Source of the DNA: a virus
IMG/VR virus record: IMGVR_UViG_3300025324_000399
Span: 1 to 40,875 of that record
DNA length: 40,875 bases
Reading direction: 5' to 3' (one strand)
Position numbers and translations under genes: made by a program. The notes below the pieces were generated by a model, which worked only from the letters and a program-made list of their open reading frames with translations, had not been told where the DNA came from and did no database searches. Of the stretch, positions 19,759-28,185 are shown piece by piece (position 1 is the first letter of the stretch; each line of letters begins with the position of its first letter).

Positions 19759-20867
19759 TAGACGTAGGAACATTAAGACTAACGAAAGCTCATAGAGATA
19801 AGGTAATGAAGGCTCTAAAAAGCAATAGGCTCTCCTACGGAGATATGACAAGCGAATTTGAAAAACGGTTTTCTAAACTTCATAGTAATAAGCATGGGGT
19901 TATGACCAATAGCGGAACCTCGGCACTTCAGGCTACACTTCACGCCATGAAGATTCTATACGGGTGGAAGGATGGGGACGAGATTATAATTCCAGCAACA
20001 ACATTTGTTGCGACATATAACGTAGTACGCCATGTTGGACTTAAACCTGTGTTAGTAGACATAGACGGGGATTTAAATATCGATCCTGATTTGATACTAG
20101 ATGCTTTCTCTCCTAAAACAAGAGCTATTATTCCAGTTCATCTGTTGGGAAAACCTGCCCAAATGAGAAAAATTATGAAATTAGCCAAAAGTAATAAGGT
20201 TAAGGTAATAGAGGATTCTTGTGAGGCTGCATTTGTGCGTGGAATTGGTATAGGGGATGCTACGTGCTTCTCATTCTATATTGCACACCTTTTGGTAACG
20301 GGGGTAGGGGGAATGGCTATAACCAACGACAAGAAACTGGGTGATCTTATCAGAAGTTTAATTTTTCATGGAAGGGATAACAAGTATCTAACCATAAACG
20401 ATGATGATGTGCCCACCAAAGAGATCATTCATTCTAGGTTCAAATTCAATTACCCCGGCTATTCCTACCGTTCCACAGAAGTAGAAGCTGCATTGGGATT
20501 GGTGGAGTTGGATAACTACAAAGGGATGATAAGAAGACGTCTACAAAACGCTAGATACTTAGATCAAGAGTTAAAGTTTTACGGATCGTTGGGGTTAGAA
20601 TATATTAAAAACCATGCCATGATGATGTTTCCTTTAATCTGCCACAGACGGGATGCTCTTATGCTACACCTTGAAAAACATTCTATAACAACCCGTACGA
20701 TCATGCCTCTTATTAACCAACCATATATTAAGGTACCAAAAGATAAATACCCCACCTCAAAACTAATACTGGAAAATGGATTGCTGATAGGGTGTCATCA
20801 GGATTTGAGCAGAAAAGATTTGGCTACGATGGTTAAAATAATTAAAGACTTTTATGATAAAGCCTGA
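19755..20867 (+). CDS. DegT/DnrJ/EryC1/StrS-family enzyme with His in place of PLP lysine
   Basis: 370 residues, full length for the family of PLP/PMP sugar aminotransferases and dehydratases. Motifs: SNRLSYGDMTSEFEKRFSKL, NSGTSALQATLHAM, PATTFVATYNVVRHVGLKPV, VIEDSCEAAF, and CFSFYIAHLLVTGVGGMAIT. In aminotransferases the last motif is SFY-x-x-K-x-x-x-x-G-x-GG with a Schiff-base lysine; here that position is His178. ColD, the GDP-4-keto-6-deoxymannose 3-dehydratase, has His at this place, so a 3-deoxysugar-forming dehydratase is more likely than a transaminase. Overlaps the next glycosyltransferase by 14 nt. The gene is A/T-richer than the early part of the locus. Confidence 0.85.
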   Translation: MIDVGTLRLTKAHRDKVMKALKSNRLSYGDMTSEFEKRFSKLHSNKHGVMTNSGTSALQATLHAMKILYGWKDGDEIIIPATTFVATYNVVRHVGLKPVLVDIDGDLNIDPDLILDAFSPKTRAIIPVHLLGKPAQMRKIMKLAKSNKVKVIEDSCEAAFVRGIGIGDATCFSFYIAHLLVTGVGGMAITNDKKLGDLIRSLIFHGRDNKYLTINDDDVPTKEIIHSRFKFNYPGYSYRSTEVEAALGLVELDNYKGMIRRRLQNARYLDQELKFYGSLGLEYIKNHAMMMFPLICHRRDALMLHLEKHSITTRTIMPLINQPYIKVPKDKYPTSKLILENGLLIGCHQDLSRKDLATMVKIIKDFYDKA

Positions 20868-21702
20868 AGAGGTAACGATTATAGTTCCAACATTAAATAG
20901 GGGCAAGGAAATAAAATTCTCACTTTTGTATTGTTTAGAGTCTTTGAACGAAACTGCTCCTAGCATAAAAAAAATAATAGCTATAAACGGAACGGTAGAA
21001 GACTTAGACGAAGAAGCCGATACGTTTCCTACGATGGCTGATTCTTTTATTTCTTTAACAGAACAGGGACAATGCAAGGCTACAAATGCGGCAGTAGCTA
21101 CGACCAATACTCCTTGGATTTTTGTAACAAATGACGATATGGTATATCCTGAAGGGTGGTTTGATAAGTTGGCTTATTGGACTGAGGTTCCTAAATTACA
21201 GTGCGTAAGTCCTAAGTTAGTTGAACCAAGATCGGGAGCTCCAACGTTCTTAGTAGAATTTTGTGGGGGGGCAGGTGGGGATTTTGACAAGCGCAAATTT
21301 ACAGAGTTTGTGAAAAATAGTAAAAAGCCAGAAAGATTAGATTCAGGATTTAATCTGCCTTTTCTTATCAAACGAGAACTTTGGGATTTAATAGGAGGTT
21401 ATGATATAAACTACGATCCTTGGGGATCAAATTCGGATTCAGACTTAGAGTATAAAATTAAATCAGCAGGAGTGGATATGTGGCAGGCTCAGAATTGTTT
21501 AGTCTATCATTTTTCTCAAACTTCAGGAACTTTTGAGCCCAAAAACGACTCACACAGATTTAAAAACTACGCTTACTTTAAGGAAAAATGGGGTTTTGAC
21601 AGAACGGATAATGGAATATGGGAAGCTACTTTTAATATCCCAACAAAAGAAGAAGGTCGCAAGTTTAACCCAACGTGGGAAAACTATTATGGATCTAAAT
21701 AA
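20854..21702 (+). CDS. GT2 family glycosyltransferase
   Basis: 282 residues. Motifs VTIIVPTLNRGKEIKFSLLY, CKATNAAVATTNTPWIFVTN with NDD at 93-95 (DxD), and LIGGYDINYDPWGSNSDSDL, a D-x-D-L acceptor/base region. C-terminal YHFSQTSGTFEPKNDSHRFK is typical of GT2 enzymes related to rhamnosyl and glycan-chain transferases. More A/T-rich than its left neighbours, like the DegT gene, suggesting the two entered together. Ends overlapping the next gene by 14 nt. Confidence 0.85.
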   Translation: MIKPEEVTIIVPTLNRGKEIKFSLLYCLESLNETAPSIKKIIAINGTVEDLDEEADTFPTMADSFISLTEQGQCKATNAAVATTNTPWIFVTNDDMVYPEGWFDKLAYWTEVPKLQCVSPKLVEPRSGAPTFLVEFCGGAGGDFDKRKFTEFVKNSKKPERLDSGFNLPFLIKRELWDLIGGYDINYDPWGSNSDSDLEYKIKSAGVDMWQAQNCLVYHFSQTSGTFEPKNDSHRFKNYAYFKEKWGFDRTDNGIWEATFNIPTKEEGRKFNPTWENYYGSK

Positions 21703-22201
21703 ACTTGATGTAGAAGCTCCTCTGGGAGCGTTTAGCGTTCTTGATGCTGAGATCTTAGTTCCAGAAGTTGAGAAACTTGGATCGGGACAGATTTATCTTG
21801 AGATAGGAGTTGATAAAGGAAAGTCATTGTATATTGCAAGACAAGCTGCAAAAGAAGGAGTAACGGTATATGGGATCGATGTTGGGGAAGATCCTAAGAT
21901 ACCAGGAACGAAGTTTTTCCAAGCAGATAGTAGATCATTTTCAAGAACATGGAATGAAGCTATAGACGTTTTGTTTATAGATGGGGATCATAGCTACATA
22001 GGTTGCAGAACAGATATTGAGCTATGGTATCCGTTTATGGGGAATAATGGGGTTATGTTGTTTCACGATGGAGATACTACTTCACCGGGTGTTGTCTGGG
22101 CTGTTGCTGAATTTGTAGATACTCATAGAGGAGTAGTTAAAGAGTGGATAATTCATAAAAGGACAGATAAAAATACAAGTATGATGACTGTAAGACTTTA
22201 A
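21689..22201 (+). CDS. Methyltransferase, Methyltransf_24 type (copy 1)
   Basis: 170 residues from ATG 21689; the frame is open further upstream but that lies inside the previous gene. Motif I YLEIGVDKGKSLYIA (about 36-50), VYGIDVGEDPKIPG, ADSRSF, then VLFIDGDHSYIGCRTDIELW and GGVMLFHDGD-like GNNGVMLFHDGDTTSPGV. The FIDGDHSY...DxxLW pattern is the Methyltransf_24 class, used for small-molecule and sugar O-methylation. A close paralogue follows at 22218. A/T-rich. Confidence 0.83.
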   Translation: MDLNKLDVEAPLGAFSVLDAEILVPEVEKLGSGQIYLEIGVDKGKSLYIARQAAKEGVTVYGIDVGEDPKIPGTKFFQADSRSFSRTWNEAIDVLFIDGDHSYIGCRTDIELWYPFMGNNGVMLFHDGDTTSPGVVWAVAEFVDTHRGVVKEWIIHKRTDKNTSMMTVRL

Positions 22202-22217
22202 TGAGATTTGCTAAGTT

Positions 22218-22766
22218 ATGAAAACGATTCCAGAGCTAGATGAACATATAGCAAAACACATTCAAGGTGGGTTTGGTCAGGCTGATATGGCGGTAATGCG
22301 TGAGGAAGCCTCTAAATTGAAGCGTGGGCAGGTCTACGTTGAGATAGGTGTTGATGAGGGTAGATCAGCCAGAGTATTCCACGAATACGCACCAGAGGGC
22401 GTTTACGGAGTGTTTATAGATATCCACGATCACGGCCCTATCCCCGAAGTTAGCGTGTCTAGGGCTGTGTTCATGGAGCAGGAAGGAATGGTGGGGTTAC
22501 TAAAGCGAAAGTTCTACGTGCATGGGGATGCTGATGAGTTTGTAGCCTTGTTTCCTTATCCATTCATAGACCTTATGTTCATAGACGGGCATCACAATTA
22601 TGACTCGGTAAAACAGAACACTCTACTATGGGAGCCAAAGATGAATAAAGGAGGAACTATTCTGTTTCACGATTACGACCACCCTGAAACTAAACAATGG
22701 CTTGACGAACACTACGGAAAGAAGATGGAGATACTACATAACAAAATAGTTCGTGTTAGAAAATGA
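22218..22766 (+). CDS. Methyltransferase, Methyltransf_24 type (copy 2)
   Basis: 182 residues. Motif I VYVEIGVDEGRSARVF, GVFIDIHDHGP, then LMFIDGHHNYDSVKQNTLLW and GGTILFHDYDHPET. The FIDG-H-x-Y-D and FHDYD signatures match the gene just upstream, so this is a tandem paralogue pair, diverged in sequence. Overlaps the next gene by 4 nt. Presumed glycan O-methyltransferase by location. Confidence 0.83.
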   Translation: MKTIPELDEHIAKHIQGGFGQADMAVMREEASKLKRGQVYVEIGVDEGRSARVFHEYAPEGVYGVFIDIHDHGPIPEVSVSRAVFMEQEGMVGLLKRKFYVHGDADEFVALFPYPFIDLMFIDGHHNYDSVKQNTLLWEPKMNKGGTILFHDYDHPETKQWLDEHYGKKMEILHNKIVRVRK

Positions 22767-23749
22767 AAGTCAACTTTGTGGGAGCATTTAACCAACCCGG
22801 ATATGTGGGAGAGATTTCAGATGAAACTCACTTGGCCACTAATCTTGAGAGTTATGTACAAGTAGTCCGTATACCAAGAGACGAGTGGCGTGAGTATGTT
22901 ATAGAGGGCAGTCCAAAAGGTAAGTATAAGAATGTACCTACTGACCTGAAGGCGGATATTAACCTTATTGCCAAGTGGCATCACTTTTATGACGGGAGCT
23001 TTATAAGACGGCTTAGGGAAGAAAGCGGTGCACCGGTATTCTACTGGATATGGGATTTCATGTGGGATCAGGGGTTTCCTGAATGGCACATCAAAATGGC
23101 TCAGGAAGCTGATCTGTATTTATCAGGCGAGGCTGGGATATTTGACGAGTATAAAAAGCTAGGTGTTAAACCCTACTATTTTCAGATGGATGTGTGTGAT
23201 GGGGATCTGCCCAACTACCAAACCTCCCACAAAAAGTATGATGTAGTATTCACAGGTTCATGCATAGGTCAGGGACATAGAAAAGAGTGGTTGCAGATTA
23301 TAGACAAGGAGGTACCCGTTAAGATATTTGGGTGGGGACATGAGGAGTGGAGGAAGCTTGGACTGGATGCAGAACCTCCTGTATATGGCGCAGCATACAA
23401 CAAGCTAATCTCAGAAAGCAAGGTTGTATTGGGATTTTCGGCAGAGCCAAACTGTTATGGATATTGGTCAAACAGAGTCGGCAAGGTGTTGACTGCTGGT
23501 GGGTTTTTGTTGCAAGAGTATGCACCGGGCATGGAGTGGCTTCTACCACAGGGTATAGCATATTTTAACACCCCTAAAGAGGCTATCGCTAAGATAAAAT
23601 ACTTTTTGGTGAACGAAGAAGAAAGGCAACGGATGAACCGCACCTACAGAGGGATTCAGTACACCTCAAAAATAAGGTCGGGACAGTTGGCGTTATTGAT
23701 GGATAGGTATTTGGAGGGGGATCCAGCAAAATGGAACATCTTACCATAG
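22763..23749 (+). CDS. CgeB-like glycosyltransferase (GT-B)
   Basis: 328 residues. N-terminal half includes LKADINLIAKWHHFYDGSFI and APVFYWIWDFMWDQGFPEWH, then ADLYLSGEAGIFDEYKKLGV. The second half has YDVVFTGSCIGQGHRKEWLQ, PVYGAAYNKLISESKVVLGF and SNRVGKVLTAGGFLLQEYAP GMEWLL, the layout of the CgeB/Glyco_trans_1_2 group in which a GT-B donor domain ends with R-x-x-E/K-x-L-x-x-G-x-x-L. Likely adds a sugar to a protein or glycan. Overlaps next gene by 19 nt. Confidence 0.78.
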   Translation: MKVNFVGAFNQPGYVGEISDETHLATNLESYVQVVRIPRDEWREYVIEGSPKGKYKNVPTDLKADINLIAKWHHFYDGSFIRRLREESGAPVFYWIWDFMWDQGFPEWHIKMAQEADLYLSGEAGIFDEYKKLGVKPYYFQMDVCDGDLPNYQTSHKKYDVVFTGSCIGQGHRKEWLQIIDKEVPVKIFGWGHEEWRKLGLDAEPPVYGAAYNKLISESKVVLGFSAEPNCYGYWSNRVGKVLTAGGFLLQEYAPGMEWLLPQGIAYFNTPKEAIAKIKYFLVNEEERQRMNRTYRGIQYTSKIRSGQLALLMDRYLEGDPAKWNILP

Positions 23750-24252
23750 CCCCATACGCCCACTATGGCCGTCCCAAAGGACAAGGGCTAAAATTACATT
23801 TGGGGTGTGGGGATTATTGGTTTGAGGGATACATAAATATAGACGCTCAGGTATTTGCGGGAACCGATATGATCGCAGACATTCGGGAGTCCCTCCCATT
23901 TCAGCCAGAGACTATAGAGACTATTGAGGCGCATGATGTCGTGGAGCATTTTAACAGGGATGAGGTACATAACATACTGGAAGACTGGAAAAGAGTGCTT
24001 ATACCCGAGGGGAAGGTTATAATAAGCGTACCTGATATGGATGGACTTATCGCACAATACGAGCATGACAAGGAGAATACGATTCAGCAGATTTACTCGA
24101 TTGTAGATCATCCTTCCCACAAGTGGGGGTACACTAAGGAGTCTATGTTCAAATTATTAGAACATCATGGACTTAACAATATACAAGTTTCACAGGTAGA
24201 GTATGAACACCGATCAGGAGAGCCCAAGCTCAAAGCAACCGCAACAAAGTGA
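23731..24252 (+). CDS. SAM-dependent methyltransferase (class I, short)
   Basis: 173 residues. Motif I LKLHLGCGDYWFEGYINIDA (LGCGDYW 24-30), DMIADIRESLPFQPETIETI, EAHDVVEHFNRDEVHNILED, and GKVIISVPDMDGLI. The HLGCG-x-x-x-x-GY-N-D pattern is typical of short methyltransferases found in polysaccharide loci. Start ATG 23731 has GGAGGGGG about 10 nt upstream. Ends 50 nt into the next gene, the longest overlap in the locus. Confidence 0.82.
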   Translation: MEHLTIAPYAHYGRPKGQGLKLHLGCGDYWFEGYINIDAQVFAGTDMIADIRESLPFQPETIETIEAHDVVEHFNRDEVHNILEDWKRVLIPEGKVIISVPDMDGLIAQYEHDKENTIQQIYSIVDHPSHKWGYTKESMFKLLEHHGLNNIQVSQVEYEHRSGEPKLKATATK

Positions 24253-24937
24253 TCTGTGGTTTTTTACCCCGGACACCGAGACCTTGTGTCGTGGTGGGGG
24301 AAATGGCCCAAATCACCCTTCCCAACTGTATGCCATCAAAAAGTACGTGGAGCCTAGGATGAGTTTCCTAGATTATGGATGTGGGTCGGGAACAACTTTG
24401 GAGGCTTTACTAGAAGGAGGCTACCACCCCTACGATCCTACTAAGCATCTTAATTTTTTTGATAGCTCCAAAGGTCAGGCTCCATTGTTTTACCACGGAA
24501 CGGACATAATCGGAAAGAATATAGAGTGGTGTCAGCAAAAATGGCCTGATCAGAGTTTTTTCATTAATCCCTCCATTCACAAGATAGATCAGGATGATAG
24601 GAGTTTTGACGTTGTTTACTCACGGCACGTTGTAGATCACATGAGGAGCTTTGAGGATGCCTTGGATGAGCATTGTAGGGTGTCTAGGAGTCTGGTAATA
24701 GTTGTACTGTGGACGGGGCTTTTGGATTCTGAAGAGCATGAGATTAAAAATATAGTGGATCAACGGGGTCTGCCCACCGAAAAAGTCTATCCCGATGAAT
24801 ACACCAACAACTATTCCCGTAAGAAAGTCCTTGACTATCTTGAAAATAAAGAAGGCTGGAAACTTATGGAATTGACAGAAAATGTTGGAGCAGAAGTGAA
24901 AGGGTGTGATACCGTTATCGTTCTTAAAAAAATATGA
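24203..24937 (+). CDS. SAM-dependent methyltransferase (class I)
   Basis: 244 residues. Motif I FLDYGCGSGTTLEALL (LDYGCGSG 56-63), DVVYSRHVVDHMRSFEDALD, and RSLVIVVLWTG. A 100-residue C-terminal part (KVYPDEYTNNYSRKKVLDYL) follows. The RHVVDHM-x-SFEDAL stretch parallels HCLDHLDDYEAAI in the protein encoded at 19123, and both have 'VLW' afterwards, suggesting that they are related. The start lies within the preceding gene (50-nt overlap); no later start retains the N-terminal WFFTPDTETLCRGG region. Confidence 0.8.
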   Translation: MNTDQESPSSKQPQQSDLWFFTPDTETLCRGGGNGPNHPSQLYAIKKYVEPRMSFLDYGCGSGTTLEALLEGGYHPYDPTKHLNFFDSSKGQAPLFYHGTDIIGKNIEWCQQKWPDQSFFINPSIHKIDQDDRSFDVVYSRHVVDHMRSFEDALDEHCRVSRSLVIVVLWTGLLDSEEHEIKNIVDQRGLPTEKVYPDEYTNNYSRKKVLDYLENKEGWKLMELTENVGAEVKGCDTVIVLKKI

Positions 24938-25926
24938 CTCCAAAGATTTTGATAATTCCTGCCCGAAGGCATATCATAGAGGCATATACTGAGTATCTGA
25001 TTTCATATCTGTCAGACGAGTTTTATTTTGATGTAGGCTACCCCCCAGAGGCCGAATACTACGACTCTATTGCTGTAAACGTATTTGAAAAGAATACCTC
25101 GATTCTAAACAAAAATCCTAACGATTATGATCTTATTTATCCCCACTTCTCAACCCATACATTTCTGGAGCCTGAAAGTGCCTTTCAGCATAAACTGGCA
25201 ATAGTCATACTAGACTCGTTTCCTAGGTTTCATGGGGATGTTGCGGTATGGGGAAGTGCCACGGAGGGGATGTCCCCGTCCCAACCTCATCACAAGCTAC
25301 GGTTTGGGATAGATACCAAACTACTTCGACCCATTCCAATGGCAAGAACCGATGATAAGTTTAGGGTAGGAACGCTGGGGAACGTGCAGACCCCAAGAAG
25401 ATACGTCAAGGAACTATTCGTAGAGGCTTTATCAAGTATGGATAAGACACGGCTTATGATCTATCCTGCCGAGTGGCACAAGCATACCAGAATAGACGAG
25501 ATAGAGCTTATGGGCGGGATGCCATTTTTAAGTTCAGTAGTGGACGGGGATAGACAGTATCCTTCACTTCCGAATATGTATAACCAGATGGATGTGTTCG
25601 TGCGTCCCGACATAGATCAGGGGTATCACTTTCCTGTTATGGAAGCAGCGGCTTGTGGGGTGCCTGTGGTGTGTTGTGATAGTGGCAACAATAAAGAACT
25701 TACCGACGCCGGTGGGGGGATACTTATTGATCCATCGGATAGAGATTTGACAAGAATAGCCCGTGAGATAAGAGGCGCCTGTGAATACTTGCGGGATAAT
25801 ACGCACGAGAGGATCAAGATGGGAATAGCGGGAAGAAAGTTTATTGAGAAAAACTACACATGGAGCAAATGGGCTCCCAAGTGGCGGGAGTTTTTCAGGG
25901 AGGGGATAAAAAATGCGAACATTTGA
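24934..25926 (+). CDS. Glycosyltransferase, GT4/GT-B type
   Basis: 330 residues. KFRVGTLGNVQTPRRYVKEL opens the donor domain; then LPNMYNQMDVFVRPDIDQGY HFPVMEAAACGVPVVCCDSG holds the E-x-A-A-C-G-x-P-V-V motif of GT4 transferases (acid residues in the Glu-rich donor site), and GGGILIDPSDRDLTRIARE follows. N-terminal half is short (PKILIIPARRHIIEAYTEYL). Overlaps both neighbours, so translation is coupled. Confidence 0.86.
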   Translation: MTPKILIIPARRHIIEAYTEYLISYLSDEFYFDVGYPPEAEYYDSIAVNVFEKNTSILNKNPNDYDLIYPHFSTHTFLEPESAFQHKLAIVILDSFPRFHGDVAVWGSATEGMSPSQPHHKLRFGIDTKLLRPIPMARTDDKFRVGTLGNVQTPRRYVKELFVEALSSMDKTRLMIYPAEWHKHTRIDEIELMGGMPFLSSVVDGDRQYPSLPNMYNQMDVFVRPDIDQGYHFPVMEAAACGVPVVCCDSGNNKELTDAGGGILIDPSDRDLTRIAREIRGACEYLRDNTHERIKMGIAGRKFIEKNYTWSKWAPKWREFFREGIKNANI

Positions 25927-27055
25927 GTTGAGGGCGTTTAACAATCTTATGGAACAAGTTATGAGAATAAAAAAGCGACTTTTATCTACTAATTATAAAG
26001 ATAGGCCAACGATAGAAGATAAGCAGTGGATTATGGGAGGAAGCACTTTAACTCTTAGACCTGAATTTGTGAATTTGTATATCAATGAGGATTTACGAAA
26101 GATTTATGGTAGAGAAAACTTAACATTAAAGATTTTTTATAATCCATATCCTTTGGAGATGAATTTTTATAATTGCCACTGGAGCCAACAGTCCCGTTTA
26201 TTTGAATCGACTTCCATACAAAATATATTTGCTTTTTATGGATACGCTCCTTTTATATCCGATCTTGTTTTTTTAAAAAACGGTTTTGTAAAGTACATTG
26301 CTCAAGTAACCGAGTTTATTTCTTCTGAGACAATTTTTGATAAAGAAATAGAAGACAATTATAAAAAAGAGATCAATGATTTTTGCGAGACTAATGGATT
26401 TTTGCATTACGATTTAGACCGCCAAAATTTACGAGAGAAGAAAATAACCGATTTTCAAGGATATAGGTTTATCAGAAAAGACAATATCTATGGAAATTTT
26501 CTATCTATATTTATAGAAAGGATCAAAAAAGGATTGTCTTTTGGCGGAGATGAGAACTTACCCTACCAGTCTGTAGAAGAGTTGGATATTGTAGGAAGAA
26601 GAAGCAATTTAAAGCGTCAGGAGTTTATAAACTTGAAAGGGGAAAATCTGGGAGACAGGTGGAGTGTATTGGATATTGGATGCAATGGTGGATATTTTTT
26701 AAGAAGAGCGATGGATAACGGAGCAAGTATGGCCCTCGGAGTAGATACCTACAAAGTTGCAGAAACAGCTCACTGGCTCAATAATTATCTTGGATATTTT
26801 AATGCTAAATTCCAAGAAGAGATGCCACAAGAAAAATTTGATGTCGTTTTGTTTTTGTCAGGGTTTTCCTATTTTAACTTAGATACAGTTTGCAGTTTAT
26901 CAAACAATCTCATGTTTTTTGAAGGACATGGAAATCATAAAGCAGAAGAATATATCCCCTTGCTAAAACCGCATTTTAAAAACATACAAGTTTTAGGATC
27001 TGTAAATGATTATCCCGAATCTGGGAAAAGGGTAATAATACGATGTCAAAAGTAA
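25913..27055 (+). CDS. Two-part protein with C-terminal SAM methyltransferase domain
   Basis: 380 residues. Residues 1-240 have no recognised family (EFVNLYINEDLRKIYGRENL, EMNFYNCHWSQQSRLF, and FSGGDENLPYQSVEEL-like late part), and may bind acceptor or ATP. From 252 the sequence VLDIGCNGGYFLRRAMDNGA is motif I of a class I methyltransferase, with LGVDTYKVAETAHWLNNYLG as motif II and KFDVVLFLSGFSYF as motif IV. Markedly A/T-rich compared with neighbours. Overlaps neighbours by 13-14 nt. Similar two-part enzymes methylate phage or bacterial polysaccharides, but that is inferred. Confidence 0.75.
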   Translation: MRTFELRAFNNLMEQVMRIKKRLLSTNYKDRPTIEDKQWIMGGSTLTLRPEFVNLYINEDLRKIYGRENLTLKIFYNPYPLEMNFYNCHWSQQSRLFESTSIQNIFAFYGYAPFISDLVFLKNGFVKYIAQVTEFISSETIFDKEIEDNYKKEINDFCETNGFLHYDLDRQNLREKKITDFQGYRFIRKDNIYGNFLSIFIERIKKGLSFGGDENLPYQSVEELDIVGRRSNLKRQEFINLKGENLGDRWSVLDIGCNGGYFLRRAMDNGASMALGVDTYKVAETAHWLNNYLGYFNAKFQEEMPQEKFDVVLFLSGFSYFNLDTVCSLSNNLMFFEGHGNHKAEEYIPLLKPHFKNIQVLGSVNDYPESGKRVIIRCQK

Positions 27056-28185
27056 CTAAATGCAGAATCTGTAAAGGTAGAAAGTTTAAAAGAGTGTTTT
27101 CGCTAGGCAAACAGCCTTTGGCAAACAAGTTTATTGATCCTAAAAAGGACAAGGTAAGAGAAAAGGTGTATCCCCTCGTTCTTTTACAGTGTCAGGGTTG
27201 CACCTTATTGCAGCTTTCGTATGTTGTGCCAAAGGAAGAAATGTATGATGAGTACTTTTACGTTCCGTCAGTCTCAAAAACGAACCTTTTGCATTTTCAA
27301 AATATTGTCAAAAAAACAGTAAAAGCTCTTAGGCTTAAAAAAGGAGATCTTGTAGTAGATATAGGATCTAACGATGGGAGTCTGCTCTCTCATTTTAAGA
27401 AAAAAGGGATAAAGGTAATAGGCGTTGATCCTGCCAGAAATATCAAAAGCAAGGTTAAGACGGTGGTTGGATATTTTGACAGAGCAACGGCTTCTCTTAT
27501 TGTTCGCACTACAGGAAAATACGCAAAGCTCGTTACTGCAACCAATGTTTTTGCCCACGTTGATGATCTGTATGCTTTTATTGAGGCTCTTGACTTATTG
27601 CTTGATGGGGATGGGGTATTCTTTGCACAGTTCCCTGACGCCCGAAACCTTCTTGCTCAAAACCAGTTTGACACGATATACCACGAACACTTATCGTATT
27701 TTACCTACGAGCCACTATATGCTCTTTTTGCAAATACACCGTTTGAGCTTTTTAATATAACCTCAGACAACATTCATGGGGGGAGTATGCAGATTTGGGT
27801 AAGACGTAGAAGGTCTCTTATTCCAGAATTCGTAGCTCACTCTATAAAGATTAAAAAAACCTTAAAAAAGCTTATTGTCGCCGAGAAGAAAAGGGGGAAG
27901 AAGATTGTTGGTTTTGCAGCGTCAGCCAAAGGGACTGTTCTTCTTAATTTTTGTGGACTCGATAGTTCTTTAATAGATTATGTCGTTGACGGGACAAAGT
28001 ATAAACAGGGGAAGATGGTTCCCGGAACGAATATAAGGATTTACCCAGAGTCCCATCTTAAAAAAAACCCCCCCGACATAATACTTATTCTTGCATGGAA
28101 CTTTGAGAAGGAGATCTTGAAGAAACTTCATGGCAGAGGTTATGAATGTATTATTCCAATTCCTAAAGTTAAACTCATAAAATGA
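27043..28185 (+). CDS. Sugar C-methyltransferase (Methyltransf_13/14 family)
   Basis: 380 residues, the usual length of NDP-sugar C-methyltransferases of the TylC3/TcaB9/NovU group, which add a methyl to C3 (or C5) of a 4-keto deoxysugar. Seen: N-terminal zinc ribbon Cys7-x2-Cys10 and Cys50-x2-Cys53 with LGKQPLANKF between; motif I LVVDIGSNDGSLLSHFKKKG; and the family hallmark FDTIYHEHLSYFTYEPL, whose Tyr/Glu/His contribute to catalysis. The C-terminal Methyltransf_14 domain follows: KIVGFAASAKGTVLLNFCGL and IYPESHLKKNPPDIILILAW. Strong assignment; implies a branched-chain deoxysugar. Confidence 0.9.
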   Translation: MSKVTKCRICKGRKFKRVFSLGKQPLANKFIDPKKDKVREKVYPLVLLQCQGCTLLQLSYVVPKEEMYDEYFYVPSVSKTNLLHFQNIVKKTVKALRLKKGDLVVDIGSNDGSLLSHFKKKGIKVIGVDPARNIKSKVKTVVGYFDRATASLIVRTTGKYAKLVTATNVFAHVDDLYAFIEALDLLLDGDGVFFAQFPDARNLLAQNQFDTIYHEHLSYFTYEPLYALFANTPFELFNITSDNIHGGSMQIWVRRRRSLIPEFVAHSIKIKKTLKKLIVAEKKRGKKIVGFAASAKGTVLLNFCGLDSSLIDYVVDGTKYKQGKMVPGTNIRIYPESHLKKNPPDIILILAWNFEKEILKKLHGRGYECIIPIPKVKLIK

